Shown here piece by piece: positions 33,040 to 44,302 of a stretch of DNA of 64,000 nt. The translations under genes were made by a program, and so were the position numbers. Under the pieces are notes generated by a model. That model saw nothing but the letters and a program-made list of their open reading frames with translations. It searched no databases and was not told the DNA's origin. This DNA is from Fallopia convolvulus (taxonomy: Eukaryota; Streptophyta; Magnoliopsida; Caryophyllales; Polygonaceae), in contig OZ024720.1 of assembly GCA_964016875.1 (NCBI GenBank), positions 41,011,106 to 41,075,105 on the forward strand, written 5' to 3'. Each line of letters begins with the position of its first letter. The stretch's first letter is position 1.

Positions 33040-33249
33040 TCTTGAGATTTCATTTTCTTGGTTCTTTGAACTAGCCAATATATTGCCATAAAAAATTATA
33101 TTAGAGAGGAGATTAATAGAAATTCTGGAAAGCAAGAAATCAAAGAAAAATTTTAAAAGGGAAAAAGAAAGGGGTAGAGAGAATCGCACAACAACTAGGC
33201 AAGGGAAAAGAATCTGACCCAAATTTTATTAAAATGTTTATTGAATTTT

Positions 33250-33388
33250 AATACGAAAATGTATCATTTTACATATTAATTTCTCAATAGACATTATTAT
33301 ATCTTAATCAATCATATTTACCTAAAAATATTAAAAATAGATACTAATTTTCAACTCAATATTTGTAATCTTAACACATATTCAAACC

Positions 33389-33446
<58 letters not shown>

Positions 33447-33770
33447 CTTAACATATCTCGGGTTTGAATATGTGTTAAGATTACCAACTAAATATGAGGA
33501 ATAGATTATGAATTCAAATTTGATTATGATAAAATTTTAAAATAGATAAAGATAAAATTAATTGATAATTAGATGAGGTTAATCGTGGTTAAGATTTGTC
33601 CAACTAAATGTTTAATATTTTTTAAGGATATTATTATTAAAATTATTGGGGTGATATATTAATCGAAAATAAACCCTAATACATATATCCATCACTCATC
33701 AATTGCCACAAAGTCTAACGAAATAATTTATTAGTGGTACATGTGAATAAATTAAATAGATTTATACATA
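33250..33770. other. AT-rich spacer with large hairpin
   Basis: No gene. Apart from the inverted repeat and AT microsatellite listed separately, I see only AT-rich DNA between LINE B and the Helitron. Confidence 0.6.
33367..33482. repeat. inverted repeat with (AT)n core
   Basis: Perfect 24-bp arms (33367-33390 and 33459-33482, starting AATCTTAACACATATTC) flank an (AT)n run at 33391-33445. The whole could extrude as a cruciform or fold into a long hairpin RNA. It may be a small palindromic MITE whose centre has expanded, but no target duplication is clear. Confidence 0.92.
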
Positions 33771-33771
33771 A

Positions 33772-35370
33772 TCTATATCTATATACTATTACTAAAGTCG
33801 AATAACTCAATCCTATGTGTCAATTATTTAACTATGTCACCTAAGCAAATTAATTTTTACATTTACTAATTTTTCCATTTAAATCTTCAATTATTACTTA
33901 ATTCTACCACATTATAATTTTATAATATTTAATTAGGTCACTTTACTTATTGGTGATTTGTCATATTATACTTACATTTTCTAATTGTAGTATCTACAAA
34001 AATATATTTTTATAAAAGGTATTAATTCTGTAAGATCAATGTATATAAAATCATTACTATATCTTTCTTAATCACATCTATGTAACTTTTTAAGATCAAC
34101 AAATATCAAATAATTTTATTTTAAAATAAATTTAGATTAAATAATTATATAAAAGGAATAAATTTATTATATTCCTTTCTATGCATATATATCCCTAAAA
34201 GTTTATGGCTAATTTTTCTTCTTATTCACTAATTATATTTCCTTAATGAGTAGTTCAATTTGTATTTTTAAATAATTATTTAGATTAATTTTCTTAAGTA
34301 ATTATTAAACAATTGTATTTTTAAGCTAAATTTCTATGAAATAATTTTCATAAAACAATATCTAACATGCACGTAATTTTGTAAGATCAATATATATTAA
34401 ATAATTGTATTTTTGGATCAATTTATATTAAATAATTACATATAAATAAATTTTTAATTTTTATGTAAAAATAATTGTTTCTATTTTAAATATATATGTA
34501 CATCCCTACAGTTTCAAGATTATTTTTTCTTCTCATTCACTAAATAAATATCCCAAATGTGAAAAATAATAAGATAATTTTCTAATATAATTTATTCAAG
34601 CAGTACAAATGATGACGATAAGATTTTAAAAGATTCAATAACATGTTTCATGTAGAATATCATAGCATAGTATATAGATTTATCATTGTATCATGAAGTT
34701 TGATTAATCTTCATTTTCTCAAATGCCTAGAAATTTCAACAAGATTTATCATATAAATTTTTTTTCAATAATGTCATCATGTAGAAATTTTTTATATAAA
34801 AAGTTCCATTTAAATTAAATATTTTCTTATCAATTAATATCAATATACTATTATTAAAGTCGAATCCATCTATCCTATTTGTCATCACCTTACCTAGGCC
34901 ACACATTGTATTTGAGCCTGAACTATAATGCAATGTATCGTCGAATGAACCACTTACTCCTTCTAAGTGTTCAAATGAAAGCTCATCCTATATGATGATA
35001 ATGGAGACAAACTTACGTAAGATCAACTTTTCACTTCCTGTTCCAAAAAACTTTGAAGTACGAAGAGGAAAATTGAGTTGTTTGCATATCCAATGCAAGT
35101 CACTACAATATTACAATATGAATTTTCTTTCTCAAACATTATTTCGAACATATTTTTCTCATTTTAATCTTATAGTTATTTCAAACATGTTCTCATATTG
35201 GTTATTCTATTTAGTATTTGGAGCTAAAATTATATGAAGTTATTAACATTAAGTTATATTTGATTTATATGAAAATAATTATTAATATTCACACAAAATA
35301 AATACATTTTTACAATAAGTATATCAAACAACTATTAAAGATCCCGACAAGGCACGGGTACATCAACTAG
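33772..35370 (+). mobile_element. non-autonomous Helitron, possibly nested
   Basis: 5' end TCTATATCTATATACTATT preceded by A; 3' end CTAG (35367-35370) followed by T, with an imperfect hairpin CCCGACAAGGCACGGG (35343-35358) about 10 bp before it. A second copy of the 5' region (starting near 34846, then TATACTATTATTAAAGTCG) occurs inside, so either two Helitrons share one 3' end or one carries an internal duplication of its start. No Rep/helicase. Confidence 0.75.
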
Positions 35371-35463
35371 TCATATCCTAATGCACATTCGTTACTCATC
35401 AAGGGCGACAAAGGCATATTGATATCTAGGATTTCTTAAAGTTTTTAAAAATATGAATAAATT

Positions 35464-38251
35464 TGTAATAACTGAGGTTTTTAAGGATATTTTTGAATTT
35501 TTCTCGGATATTCTTTTAACCTCTTTGTCCGTTTTAACGCTTAATCCAATATTTTGTTGGAGATTAAATCCTAGAAAATTCTTGGTGATATCCTAAAATC
35601 ACAAAGAAATGATTTTATGGATCGGTGTGAATTCTAGGATTTTTCAGTAGAAAAAGAATATTTATTGGATAAGCCGTCTTTTAAATTATGTACTGTAAAG
35701 GATTTAAAATACGAAACGGAAGCTTTAAAAATTGAAGGTAGCAAGATAAAATCATGGAAAATTGGTTTTATTGGTCTACATAATTTACGGGATGTTTTTC
35801 GTTTAGTGAGTTTTTCCACCCGAGATACATAATTTTACCGCTTTAACGCGAGTCCCGTTCTGAGACCGGTTTGGTTTGTAAACCGCCTCTCATATGCCTT
35901 AATTAGGAAGGAAATTGAGACGGAATTCCTCTCTTCTGCCTAGTCAAAGTCTACTTTCATTTTGAAAGCAAACAAAAGCGAGAGAGGGTTGGACGAGAGA
36001 AACGACGGACTCGGCGCATCTTCACCGCCTGCTACTTTCTCCTTGCCCAAGCCACCATCCTCCTCCTACACCCCTCATCTTCTTCCTCCTTTCAAGGGGC
36101 TTGTGCTGCTGGAACCAAACCAACGAGAATCATGGCGGGACGGCGACAGACTCGGGAGAGGAGAACTCTTCACCGCCGATCATTTTATTGCCTCGCGTGT
36201 GACGCCGTCGGCGACCGTTGGCTTGTCCGACCACCACCCACCAAGAGGACTACTCCCGGGCAACGCCCAGCCACCCTTGGGCTCGGGGATCGAGCCATGG
36301 GCTCGAGTGAAGGTATATGCGATCGAAATTAATTAGCGGGTTGATTACGGAGCCACCGTAAGGGCCTTTCGGTTCCACTTTGCTAATTAAATTTATGGTT
36401 TTTATAATCTTGACGTTGATACGGTCCCACAAGTTCAAACCGCTCGAGAAACGGACGTCTGGATCTTCAGTTATAGCGAATACAAGTTTTTGATACCAAT
36501 TGGCAGGCAAAGGACTTCGGATAATTACTCATGATTCGTTGTTAATCCGTTTGATCCGAGATCTGGTCATCTTTAAGAACTTTTGCTAATGAACAATTTT
36601 TATTAAGAAAATTGTTTCAAAAGTGAAGCGAATAATTAGTTATAATTCCGCCAAGATGGCTCCTTGAAGCGTGATAACTAACGATTTATTATATATCGAT
36701 ATTCGGAAATTAAATCGTTTATCGATTAGGAAGTTGTAGGAGTTGAGTATACAACTAAGAAGTGTTTCTGTGAGCTCGTTGCTAAGAAATCTTTTGTTAT
36801 ATTTGGCAGAAGGGTGATAGAGATTTCTGTTAGAATCGCTGAGAACGTTGAGCACGCCTTATAAGGCAAGTGGACGATTCTCTCTTGCATTATGGTTATT
36901 AAATGACGAATTGAATCCCATTTAATATTTGCGTTGGGAACAGCTTGTATGATTAATAAAATTTGATAGGTTGTTGTTTTGTTAGAAATAATGACCATAT
37001 TGTTGTTTATTCAGTTTTGCGGTAGAACTGGATTTAAGTCCGTTATGTGTGACCTTGTATACTGTCTCATGCTGAGACATTGTTGTTGAATTAAGGTAGT
37101 TTCAGGGAGGGGAACGTGGTTTCATATCCTCTCTTTAAAGCAATATTGCATTAAGAGGGGCCTAATCCTAATGGTGGGTCATGACTCTTCCCCTGCTCTT
37201 CGTGTGAGAGGGGTGATGCGCACTCTAGCTAAGTGCAAGTTTGGCACGGTGTAGTGTAGATGATAGGGTAATAGACCTCTCTATCTCTACCTCACCATAT
37301 GAAAATGAAAGATCAAGGATAGCTTCATTCCTGTGATCTTGGTACATGGATGAAATACTCCGATGATCTTTACAATACCAGAATATTTCGGCAGTAGTTC
37401 GAGCCGATTAAAAGCCACCAACTTGGTTGTGAAAAGTTTTGAAAGTAATATAAGATAAGTGCGTTAGGCACATTAATATACCTGAATGGTTCGTCGAGTC
37501 GGAAGGCCATTCTCGCTTCCGGTTGTGAATGATTCTTAATCAAACTTTGATTAAGTTAATCTGAATAGTCGATGGAGGCTTTTCAAAATGTTATGTGATT
37601 AATATGAGTTCCCAACAATTGTTTATGCTTCTTAAAGAAACCACAAGCGGTGGTGTTCTCTCTCTTGATTATGCGAGTCTCCTTCTTATTTTCTATAAGA
37701 CTGCTAACTGTTGGATCATAATCCGAGTCTAATCGGATTTGGATGCCAATATGTTTAGTTACAACCATAAGAACCAAGTTAGATTCTCCGCTTGCTAGTC
37801 TTTCATTAGACTAACCCGTCCATCTTCTTTTCTTTTATATGGTCGGCTGGTGTCCACCGTTAGTTTACGATACATCAGGTTCTTCTTGGAAGTTGATTCA
37901 AGAGGCAAATTCAGATGTTTGAAGCTCCAGAAGTTGAAGAAAGGTTTCCAATGGCTGTACTTGAGTGAAGATCATGGTTGGACCACTGCAAAGCTAATGT
38001 TGTTATAAGATCATTTGTATTTATTCCGCTGTAATGTTTTCTTAAACTTTGTAAAGTTGGAGTTGTGAAATAATAAAGATTAAGTTCTTTTACAAATTTT
38101 TGTGGTCTTTCACTTTCATAATTTTGTTTTAATTGAATCCAGCTTTTGGATTTTTAGTTTACTCAGTCAGTTTAAAGCCTTGGGTAGCTTCGGTTTAGTC
38201 TTAATCGGGGTTACTGGCGGTAATACCTCCATGGTAGGAAGGGGTGTTACA
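35464..38251 (+). repeat. 5' LTR of chromoviral element
   Basis: 2788 bp, TG...CA. It contains a 124-codon open frame (35962-36336) that recurs with changes in the other LTR; it is Ser/Pro-rich and lies in what should be promoter or leader, so I do not call it a gene. LTRs of 2.8 kb are long for this group. Confidence 0.92.
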
Positions 38252-41080
38252 AAAGTGGTATCATAGCTAAAAGTTCCAAATCTTGCTTAATACTTTCATC
38301 TTCCGTATAGAATTATGGAGAATTCTATATTGGTGTTGTCTTAGAACCATTTACGCAAAGTGGTTAAGATTGAAGGTCAGACCCGTGAAAGAGATTGAAG
38401 GAGAAAAAGGAATTGGAGAACATGAGGTAATAAGTTTGTAATAGCTTTTGTGAAAAAGATCCTATGGTGGACATTTGATTCCCTGGAGATGGGAATGGAT
38501 TCCGAGAAGGATCCAGAGTAAGATTAGGTGAAGATTCCTAAAGTTGAACCGGTTCTAGACCAAGTTCTCAATGAATTCCTATTCTCTCTTGAGAGTCTGA
38601 ATTGGGTGTACCCTCGTCGTTTCTTCAATATTAGGAAACATCTTGTGAGATTTTGAAGTTAAGTATTGTACTGCATAAAGATTTTCTAGTTTGAAGGTTT
38701 CCTAATTTAAGCTCGTATGATGGAAGATTTCAAGTTAAGAATTTTTGTTAGAAAGTTCATGATTCAAAGTTATGTGAAAGAAATTGTTAATTCTTTTTCT
38801 TGAGATATGAAAGTCCAAGTGTTGTCTTTAAAAAGGGAATTTTAAAGTGAGTTTCTTTGACATTGAAGTCATAAGATTAAGAGTTTTCACGAGTATATTA
38901 TTATAGGAATTTCTGAATTTTGAAATTCGAATATCAATAGAAGTTTGGAGTTGGAACCTTTACTTCTCAACGTTGAGATTTGGAAAATCTTATGAGTCTT
39001 GAGTGATTCTAAAAAGATCAGTATGGATCATGAGGTGATGTAAAAGAATCCTGAATAGGATTACCTTTGGAAACTTTCTTCAACAACTATGTTTGTGACT
39101 TTATAGTATAGAATCATGGATATTCTTTACTTTTCTTTGATCAGTTGGAAGTTAAAGAGCTCTGAAGTGCTCAAGTGTTGGATCAACTGAATTGTTAAAC
39201 TATTGGAAGATGCTGTTCAATTTTGAATCTGAGAGTATTCGAACTCAGATATTCATATATGTTGTTATCCTTTGAGTTAAGAGGATTGAGATTCCTAAAT
39301 GGAATACAAATTTCTTATGATTATAGTAAGAAAGAAAAGAAGAATGTTGGTTCAGTTTAAGTTGTGAACAAGTGGTTAATCATCACAATTGTTGTGAATA
39401 AGGTTGATTGGTCAGAATGGGTTGAACAGGTAAAAGTTCATCGGTAATGTGTTTATGTTCAATTAACTACTTAGCATAAGTGTTAATTGATTACATGAGT
39501 TGTTGATATTCCGATGATTAACCTATGTGACAACGTTATTGGAGTTTCGTTGTATGATACCCAACTCGGGATAATGAGAAGAGACTTGAGGTCTATAATT
39601 GACTAGTAATGGAATCAGTAGTAAGATGTTCTAAATTGCCAATGGTATTGGCTTATGTTTCTTCAAGGATGGAAATGATAAAGTTTAGTTTTGAGAAGAT
39701 CATTCAAGGAATGATTTTGGTATGTTCGTTTGTGATATTTTAAACAGTTGGGAGAAAAATAGCAATCATCTATCGTCAATAAGGCTTAGACTCTATCGCT
39801 GAAAGGATAATTTCAGTTGTGTTTGGATTTTGAAGATTTTATATTTGTCAAATCTAATGTCTAAGGTGGTACTGGTGAAACTATTAAGTTGTCGGCAAGT
39901 CTCCTAACCACAAGTTCTTCCTTTGAAATATGGTTTGAACTTGAGCTAATAAAAAGGGTATATGTCTTCTCCTTATGGTAAAGTAAGAAGACAAGGATGA
40001 TGGAGAAGTCTAGTTTGTTTACCAATGTTGAATTGGGATAGGTTCAAGAATATTTCTTTTGGCCATGTGCATTCATTCTTCTGTTAAAAGAATTTGGAAA
40101 TTAAAGGTCCTTCATTATATATAGAGAGGTCTATGGATTGGATGTTTTGAACTAGATGCAAAGTTTGAAACTTCATTTTTTATATTGAGAGGATTAAGTT
40201 GTAAAAGGATGGAAAGTCCTTAAAATCGTCATAAGAGTTTAATAGTTCACTTTTGGACATCGGGATTTAAGTGACTATTAACTTACAAAAGACTTGTTGT
40301 TTTGTGAATGGATGATCTCAAGCATTGTATTTTGGTAATATATCATTGTTACATCACTTTAAAGTGGGATGTCAAGGAGACATACAAGTTGAGATCGACC
40401 TTGGAAGAATTTGTTATGAGTAAGAAGATGTTGGAATAACATTTTCCGTAAGGATTGCAAGTAAGTGGATTTGAGCGATCAACTCTTTATTGAACTTGTG
40501 AAATTAAGTTGGGTTGAGATTGAGTTAAATCAGACAGAGATTACTCAATACTAGGGATTTTAGAAAAGTCTGGCAGTATGTTCTAAGTAAGAAAAAGTCG
40601 AGGCATGTAATCAGGTTCTACCTTGAGGAAGGAATGAAGTGTTACATTCGAAGGAAAATTTTGGGCTCAGAAGTGACTTGGATTATTTTAGCTCCTTTGA
40701 GGCTCAATTTTGATTCAAAACTTTGGCCAAGTTGGTAAGGCCAGCTAAGGTAAAAATGTCAATACAGAACTAGGGCAAAGCATCCGTAACATCATGAAAA
40801 TAAGGTCAGCAATTTTATATGATGCATTGGCTAACACGCTCAATTCCTCAAGAGAGTAGCTAATCTTTTTTTCCACAGTATCTAAAGTTAAAGCAAGTAT
40901 GTTAGTAACATATATCGAGCTCTTGACAAGCTGTTATGATTTAAGGGATATTTGAAATTGTTTTGTGATTTTCTCTTTTGAGAAAAAGCTTACGACTTTG
41001 TAGAGGTATAGGTATGAAATTTTAAAGAAATGTTGGTTTGATATACAGAATTCATGAATAAAATTTTCTACGATTTTTTA
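38252..41080 (+). pseudogene. eroded 5' interior of chromoviral element (gag/protease region)
   Basis: 2.8 kb after the PBS without any frame long enough to be credited. By position it should hold gag and protease and the start of RT, but I could not recognise a CCHC knuckle or the protease active site. The sequence is T- and A-rich with many TGA and TAG codons, as expected when methylated C decays to T. The Athila-like element begins at its right edge. Confidence 0.55.
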
Positions 41081-42483
41081 TGTCTCTCTATTTGGTGGTG
41101 TTTTCATATGTGATTTTCTTTGTAAATATGTTTCTTTTTCCCCTTTTCTTGTGCGTTTTGTTCCTTTTTTAGCCTAGTTCCCGTATTTCTATGAGATTCG
41201 GAGACTACGCACATTTTATGTGTTTTGTAGGTAATTTGGCATGAATTGAGGATCGATTTGAAGGAGGGTCGAGACATGGAGCAAAGGCCGAGCTAAAGCG
41301 GGAAAGAGAGAAGCAAGCCATGAAGAAGAACAAGAGAAGCCAACAAAGAAGAAGGTGGAACGAGGCCAGGACCGAGTTGTAACCACGTCGGGCCCGACTT
41401 TGAAGTCTCCAACCTCGGACCGAGTTGCACAGTAACTCGGGCCCGAGGTCCTCCGTGTCGGTCCGAGTCGGTCACCGAACTACTTGGGCTCCAAGGCACG
41501 AATTTGTGGACTTCCACTTTTGCCCCTCATCTAATCTATAAAAGGCCCTCTTGTCTTCTAAGAAAGGGTTCCCTCTCATACACACAAAAGGGGGTTCCAA
41601 GGGAACCAAGAGGATACTTGGAGAGCAAGGAGGAAGGAGAGGAGGAGGAAGAGAGAGAGAATCGGCCAAGAGAGGAAGACTTGATAGGTTTGGTTGGTAG
41701 ATTTGCTTTGATTTGCTTTGTTCTTGTGGATTTGAAAACCCTTGATTGGAATTTGTGGATTGCTTTGGATTTGAATGAAACTTTGCTTTGTTTTGAGATT
41801 GATTATGATGATTGCTTTCCCTTTTGATTTGATTGCATTCTTTGCTTGTCACATGGAGTAGATCTCCTTGATCTTGGGTTATGGGGGAAAACCCTAGCTA
41901 GGTTTAGGCTAGAAACCCCAATTCCATAGCCTTGAGTGTTTGATCTAAGGAACCCACTCTACATAGAGCTACAATTCCTTGCGAAAGTTGGGAATCAAGG
42001 CTTGAGATTGGCAAAGTAGTGAAAGTGAACATGTGTCAATATCAAGACCTTGCTTCGAAGGGGATTTCCCCATTGATCGAGGTGTAGAAGTGGTTGGAAC
42101 GAGGGAGAAAGCACTCGATCCTAGTCTGATCATCACTCATTGCTTGAATTGGGGTGGAAAAGCCTTAATCTACTAGGGAAGGAACCCAAAAGCCCAAGAT
42201 CTACTTTTAAATCCTTGAGTTCGACATCCCAGATACCTCGGGCCCGACTTACACAGTGTCGGTCCCGACTTCCTCTTGTCGCCAACCTCGGGCCCGACGT
42301 GACCTCAGTGTCGGTCCCGACTGTTTTCTTTGTTTTCCTTTGTTTTATGCTCTCCTTTCTAGCTTCCTAGTATCTAGGCACATCGATCGAGTAGACTTCC
42401 CGAGTGTTCAACACCCACCACGTACTACAACGGGGTCGGGTTATAAATTGTATCTCTAGACCCTCGCAATCCGAGAGCGATCA
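41081..42483 (+). repeat. 5' LTR of Athila-like element
   Basis: 1403 bp. Two clusters of TCGG-N1-2-CCGA palindromes lie at 41388-41466 and 42238-42320. A TATA-like CTATAAAAG is present at 41537-41545, a plausible core promoter, and the sequence downstream would be the R region. Confidence 0.92.
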
Positions 42484-42635
42484 AAAGATTGGCGCCGTTG
42501 CCGGGGAAGTCTAAGTGCATTGAGTGCCAATTTGGTGAGTTTCTTGTGTTTTGGTAGTGATTTGGGTGAGGGAATAGCCCAAACCCTTTGTTTGTTTTTG
42601 ATTTGTTTTGGTTTGTGTTTTTGTTTCATAGGTGT

Positions 42636-44302
42636 ATGCTAGATCGTTCCTCCCGAGGAACACTTGAGCTTGAGTTTGTGAGTGATCCGGAAAGTATTCT
42701 CAAGGAAGCCCGAAGAAGGAAAAGGATGGCGAATCAAGCTCTCCATGTTGATGAGGAGTTGGCTCAACTTAGGGCCGAAATGGCTAGATTGCAACTTGAG
42801 AGGGACAATCAAGAGGAGGTGGCAAGAAGAGAACGGGAGCAACGGATGAGAGCCGAGGCTCAACTCAACGCTCTACCCCGGAATGCACGCCAATACATGC
42901 ATCCGGAGTTGAGGGTACCCGAGCCGGCTATTGTGCTTCCCGAGGTTGCCAAGAGTTTTGAGATCAAGACACAATTCATCTCCCTCATCAAGCGAGGTCA
43001 ATTCGAGGGCCGTCCACATGAGTGTCCCATAGAGCATGTTAAAAGATTTGTGGATATGTGTGAGACGATCTCTACCGACGAGGAGACATTGGAGTATGTG
43101 CTTCTAAAGGCGTTCAAATGGTCACTTGGGGGCAAGGCCGCACATTGGATCGAGAGCCAAGCTCCTAGGTCAATCACAACTTGGAAGACACTCTATGATG
43201 CTTTCTTGATGAAGTTCTTCCCGCCCTCAAAGACAACCGAGCTAAGAAGGAAGATTGCAAGCTTTCAACAAGGTCCGAATGAGCCTCTCTTCGAAGCATG
43301 GGACCGTTTCAAGGAGATGTTGCGCCAATGTCCTACTCATGGCCAACAACCATATGTGCTTCAAGACATCTTTTTCCAAAGCATAAATCCGGTAACGAAG
43401 GACAAGCTCAATCTCCACACCGATTGTGGGTTCATAGACTTGACACCGGATCAAGCTTGGGAGCTACTTGACAAGCTATCCGATTATGAGGCCATGTATG
43501 GGGTGAGTCAAGCTAGCAAGGAGGTGAAAGTTCAAGGCGAAGGTACAAGGAAGTTATATGATCCAAAGGGAGAAGACATTGATAGGGATGTGAAGCTCCA
43601 ATTCCTTGAAGGTGAAGTGAGCAAGCTTAAGAGGCAAGTCCACTACTACAAGCAAAATGCTAGAGCTTGTGAGGAGTGTGGATCCTTTGCACATGCTACA
43701 CAAGTTTGTCCAAATGAGAGCCAAGTGCGCTTGGCCGAGCGAATTGAGGAGGCAAACTATGTTCGGGGAAATTTCGGTGGAAGAGGCAATTTCAACAATG
43801 GTGGCAATGGCCGGTGGAACAACGGTCAAGCTCAAGGTTACAACAACAACTTCAACCAAAACGATCCAAGGGCGCCACCACCACCATATAGACCACCGGG
43901 ATTCAATGAGTTACAGACATTTGCTCAAGAGATGAGAGACGGGTTCAAGGAGATGAGGACCCAATTCAATGAGTTTGGTGCATGGAGGAGGCAAGTCGAC
44001 AATCAATTTGCTCAAATTGCGACTCAAGCCCTGAGAGAGAATGGGAGACTTCCGGGCCGACCCGAGGAGAATCCTCGAGCTCAAAACAATCAAAATGAAG
44101 TCCGGGCAATTGGATTGAGAAGTGGCCGAAACCTACCCGAGCCACACGTGCCTAAGAAGAATGAAGAGAGTCGGACCAACTTACCCAGCAAGTCGGGTCC
44201 GACGTTCCCCAAGTCGACCCAGCAAGAAGATCGACTCCTTCACCACGGACCGAGGTCGAGAGCAACTCGGGAGCGACGTACACAGACCTCGATCCGACTC
44301 CT
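42636..44302 (+). CDS. Athila gag
   Basis: Starts at ATG 42636, the first in this frame (the frame itself is open from 42588). The N-terminus has a charged coiled-coil-like stretch (residues about 30-75), then the retrotransposon gag domain (about 110-260) with the Trp-rich helix region, and one CCHC knuckle at residues 345-358 (43668-43709, C-X2-C-X4-H-X4-C). A Gly/Asn-rich segment follows. The conserved block Ile-Gly-Leu-Arg-Ser-Gly-Arg near 44107-44133 normally leads without a break into protease; here the frame that continues to protease is different, so the change occurs between about 44135 and 44400. Past there, the gag frame (open to 44510) is no longer homologous. It packages element RNA in virus-like particles. 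Confidence 0.88.

Larger units (their letters stand above)
28152..33240 (-). mobile_element. LINE B: L1-like retrotransposon with intact ORF2
   Basis: The poly(A) tail is seen as 18 T at 28152-28169, only 4 bp beyond the right TSD of LINE A. It has ORF1 and ORF2 in the same order and with the same ATGA junction as LINE A. The 5' boundary is uncertain (about 33230-33250), because I could not find a copy of the sequence next to the tail at that end; it may be 5'-truncated. ORF2 is uninterrupted, yet one catalytic residue of RT is changed. Confidence 0.88.

Noticed and set aside
28190..33222. plus-strand frames opposite the LINE ORFs
   Set aside because: They are complements of the RT/endonuclease coding strand without domains of their own.
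35962..36336. open frame in the 5' LTR, with a counterpart at 55032-55415
   Set aside because: It lies in both LTRs of one element and shows no domain; its persistence reflects LTR duplication, not selection on a protein.
41504..41827. open frames in the Athila LTRs (also 50670-51016)
   Set aside because: They fall in promoter/leader sequence, occur on both strands and change between the two LTRs.
41293..41852. antisense frames in the LTR as a possible antisense gene
   Set aside because: They are shadows of GC-rich repeat words, with no start context or homology.
42140..42370. possible CRISPR-like array from repeated TCGG/CCGA words
   Set aside because: The words are too short, their spacing is uneven, and they sit within a plant LTR; they are treated as a motif cluster instead.
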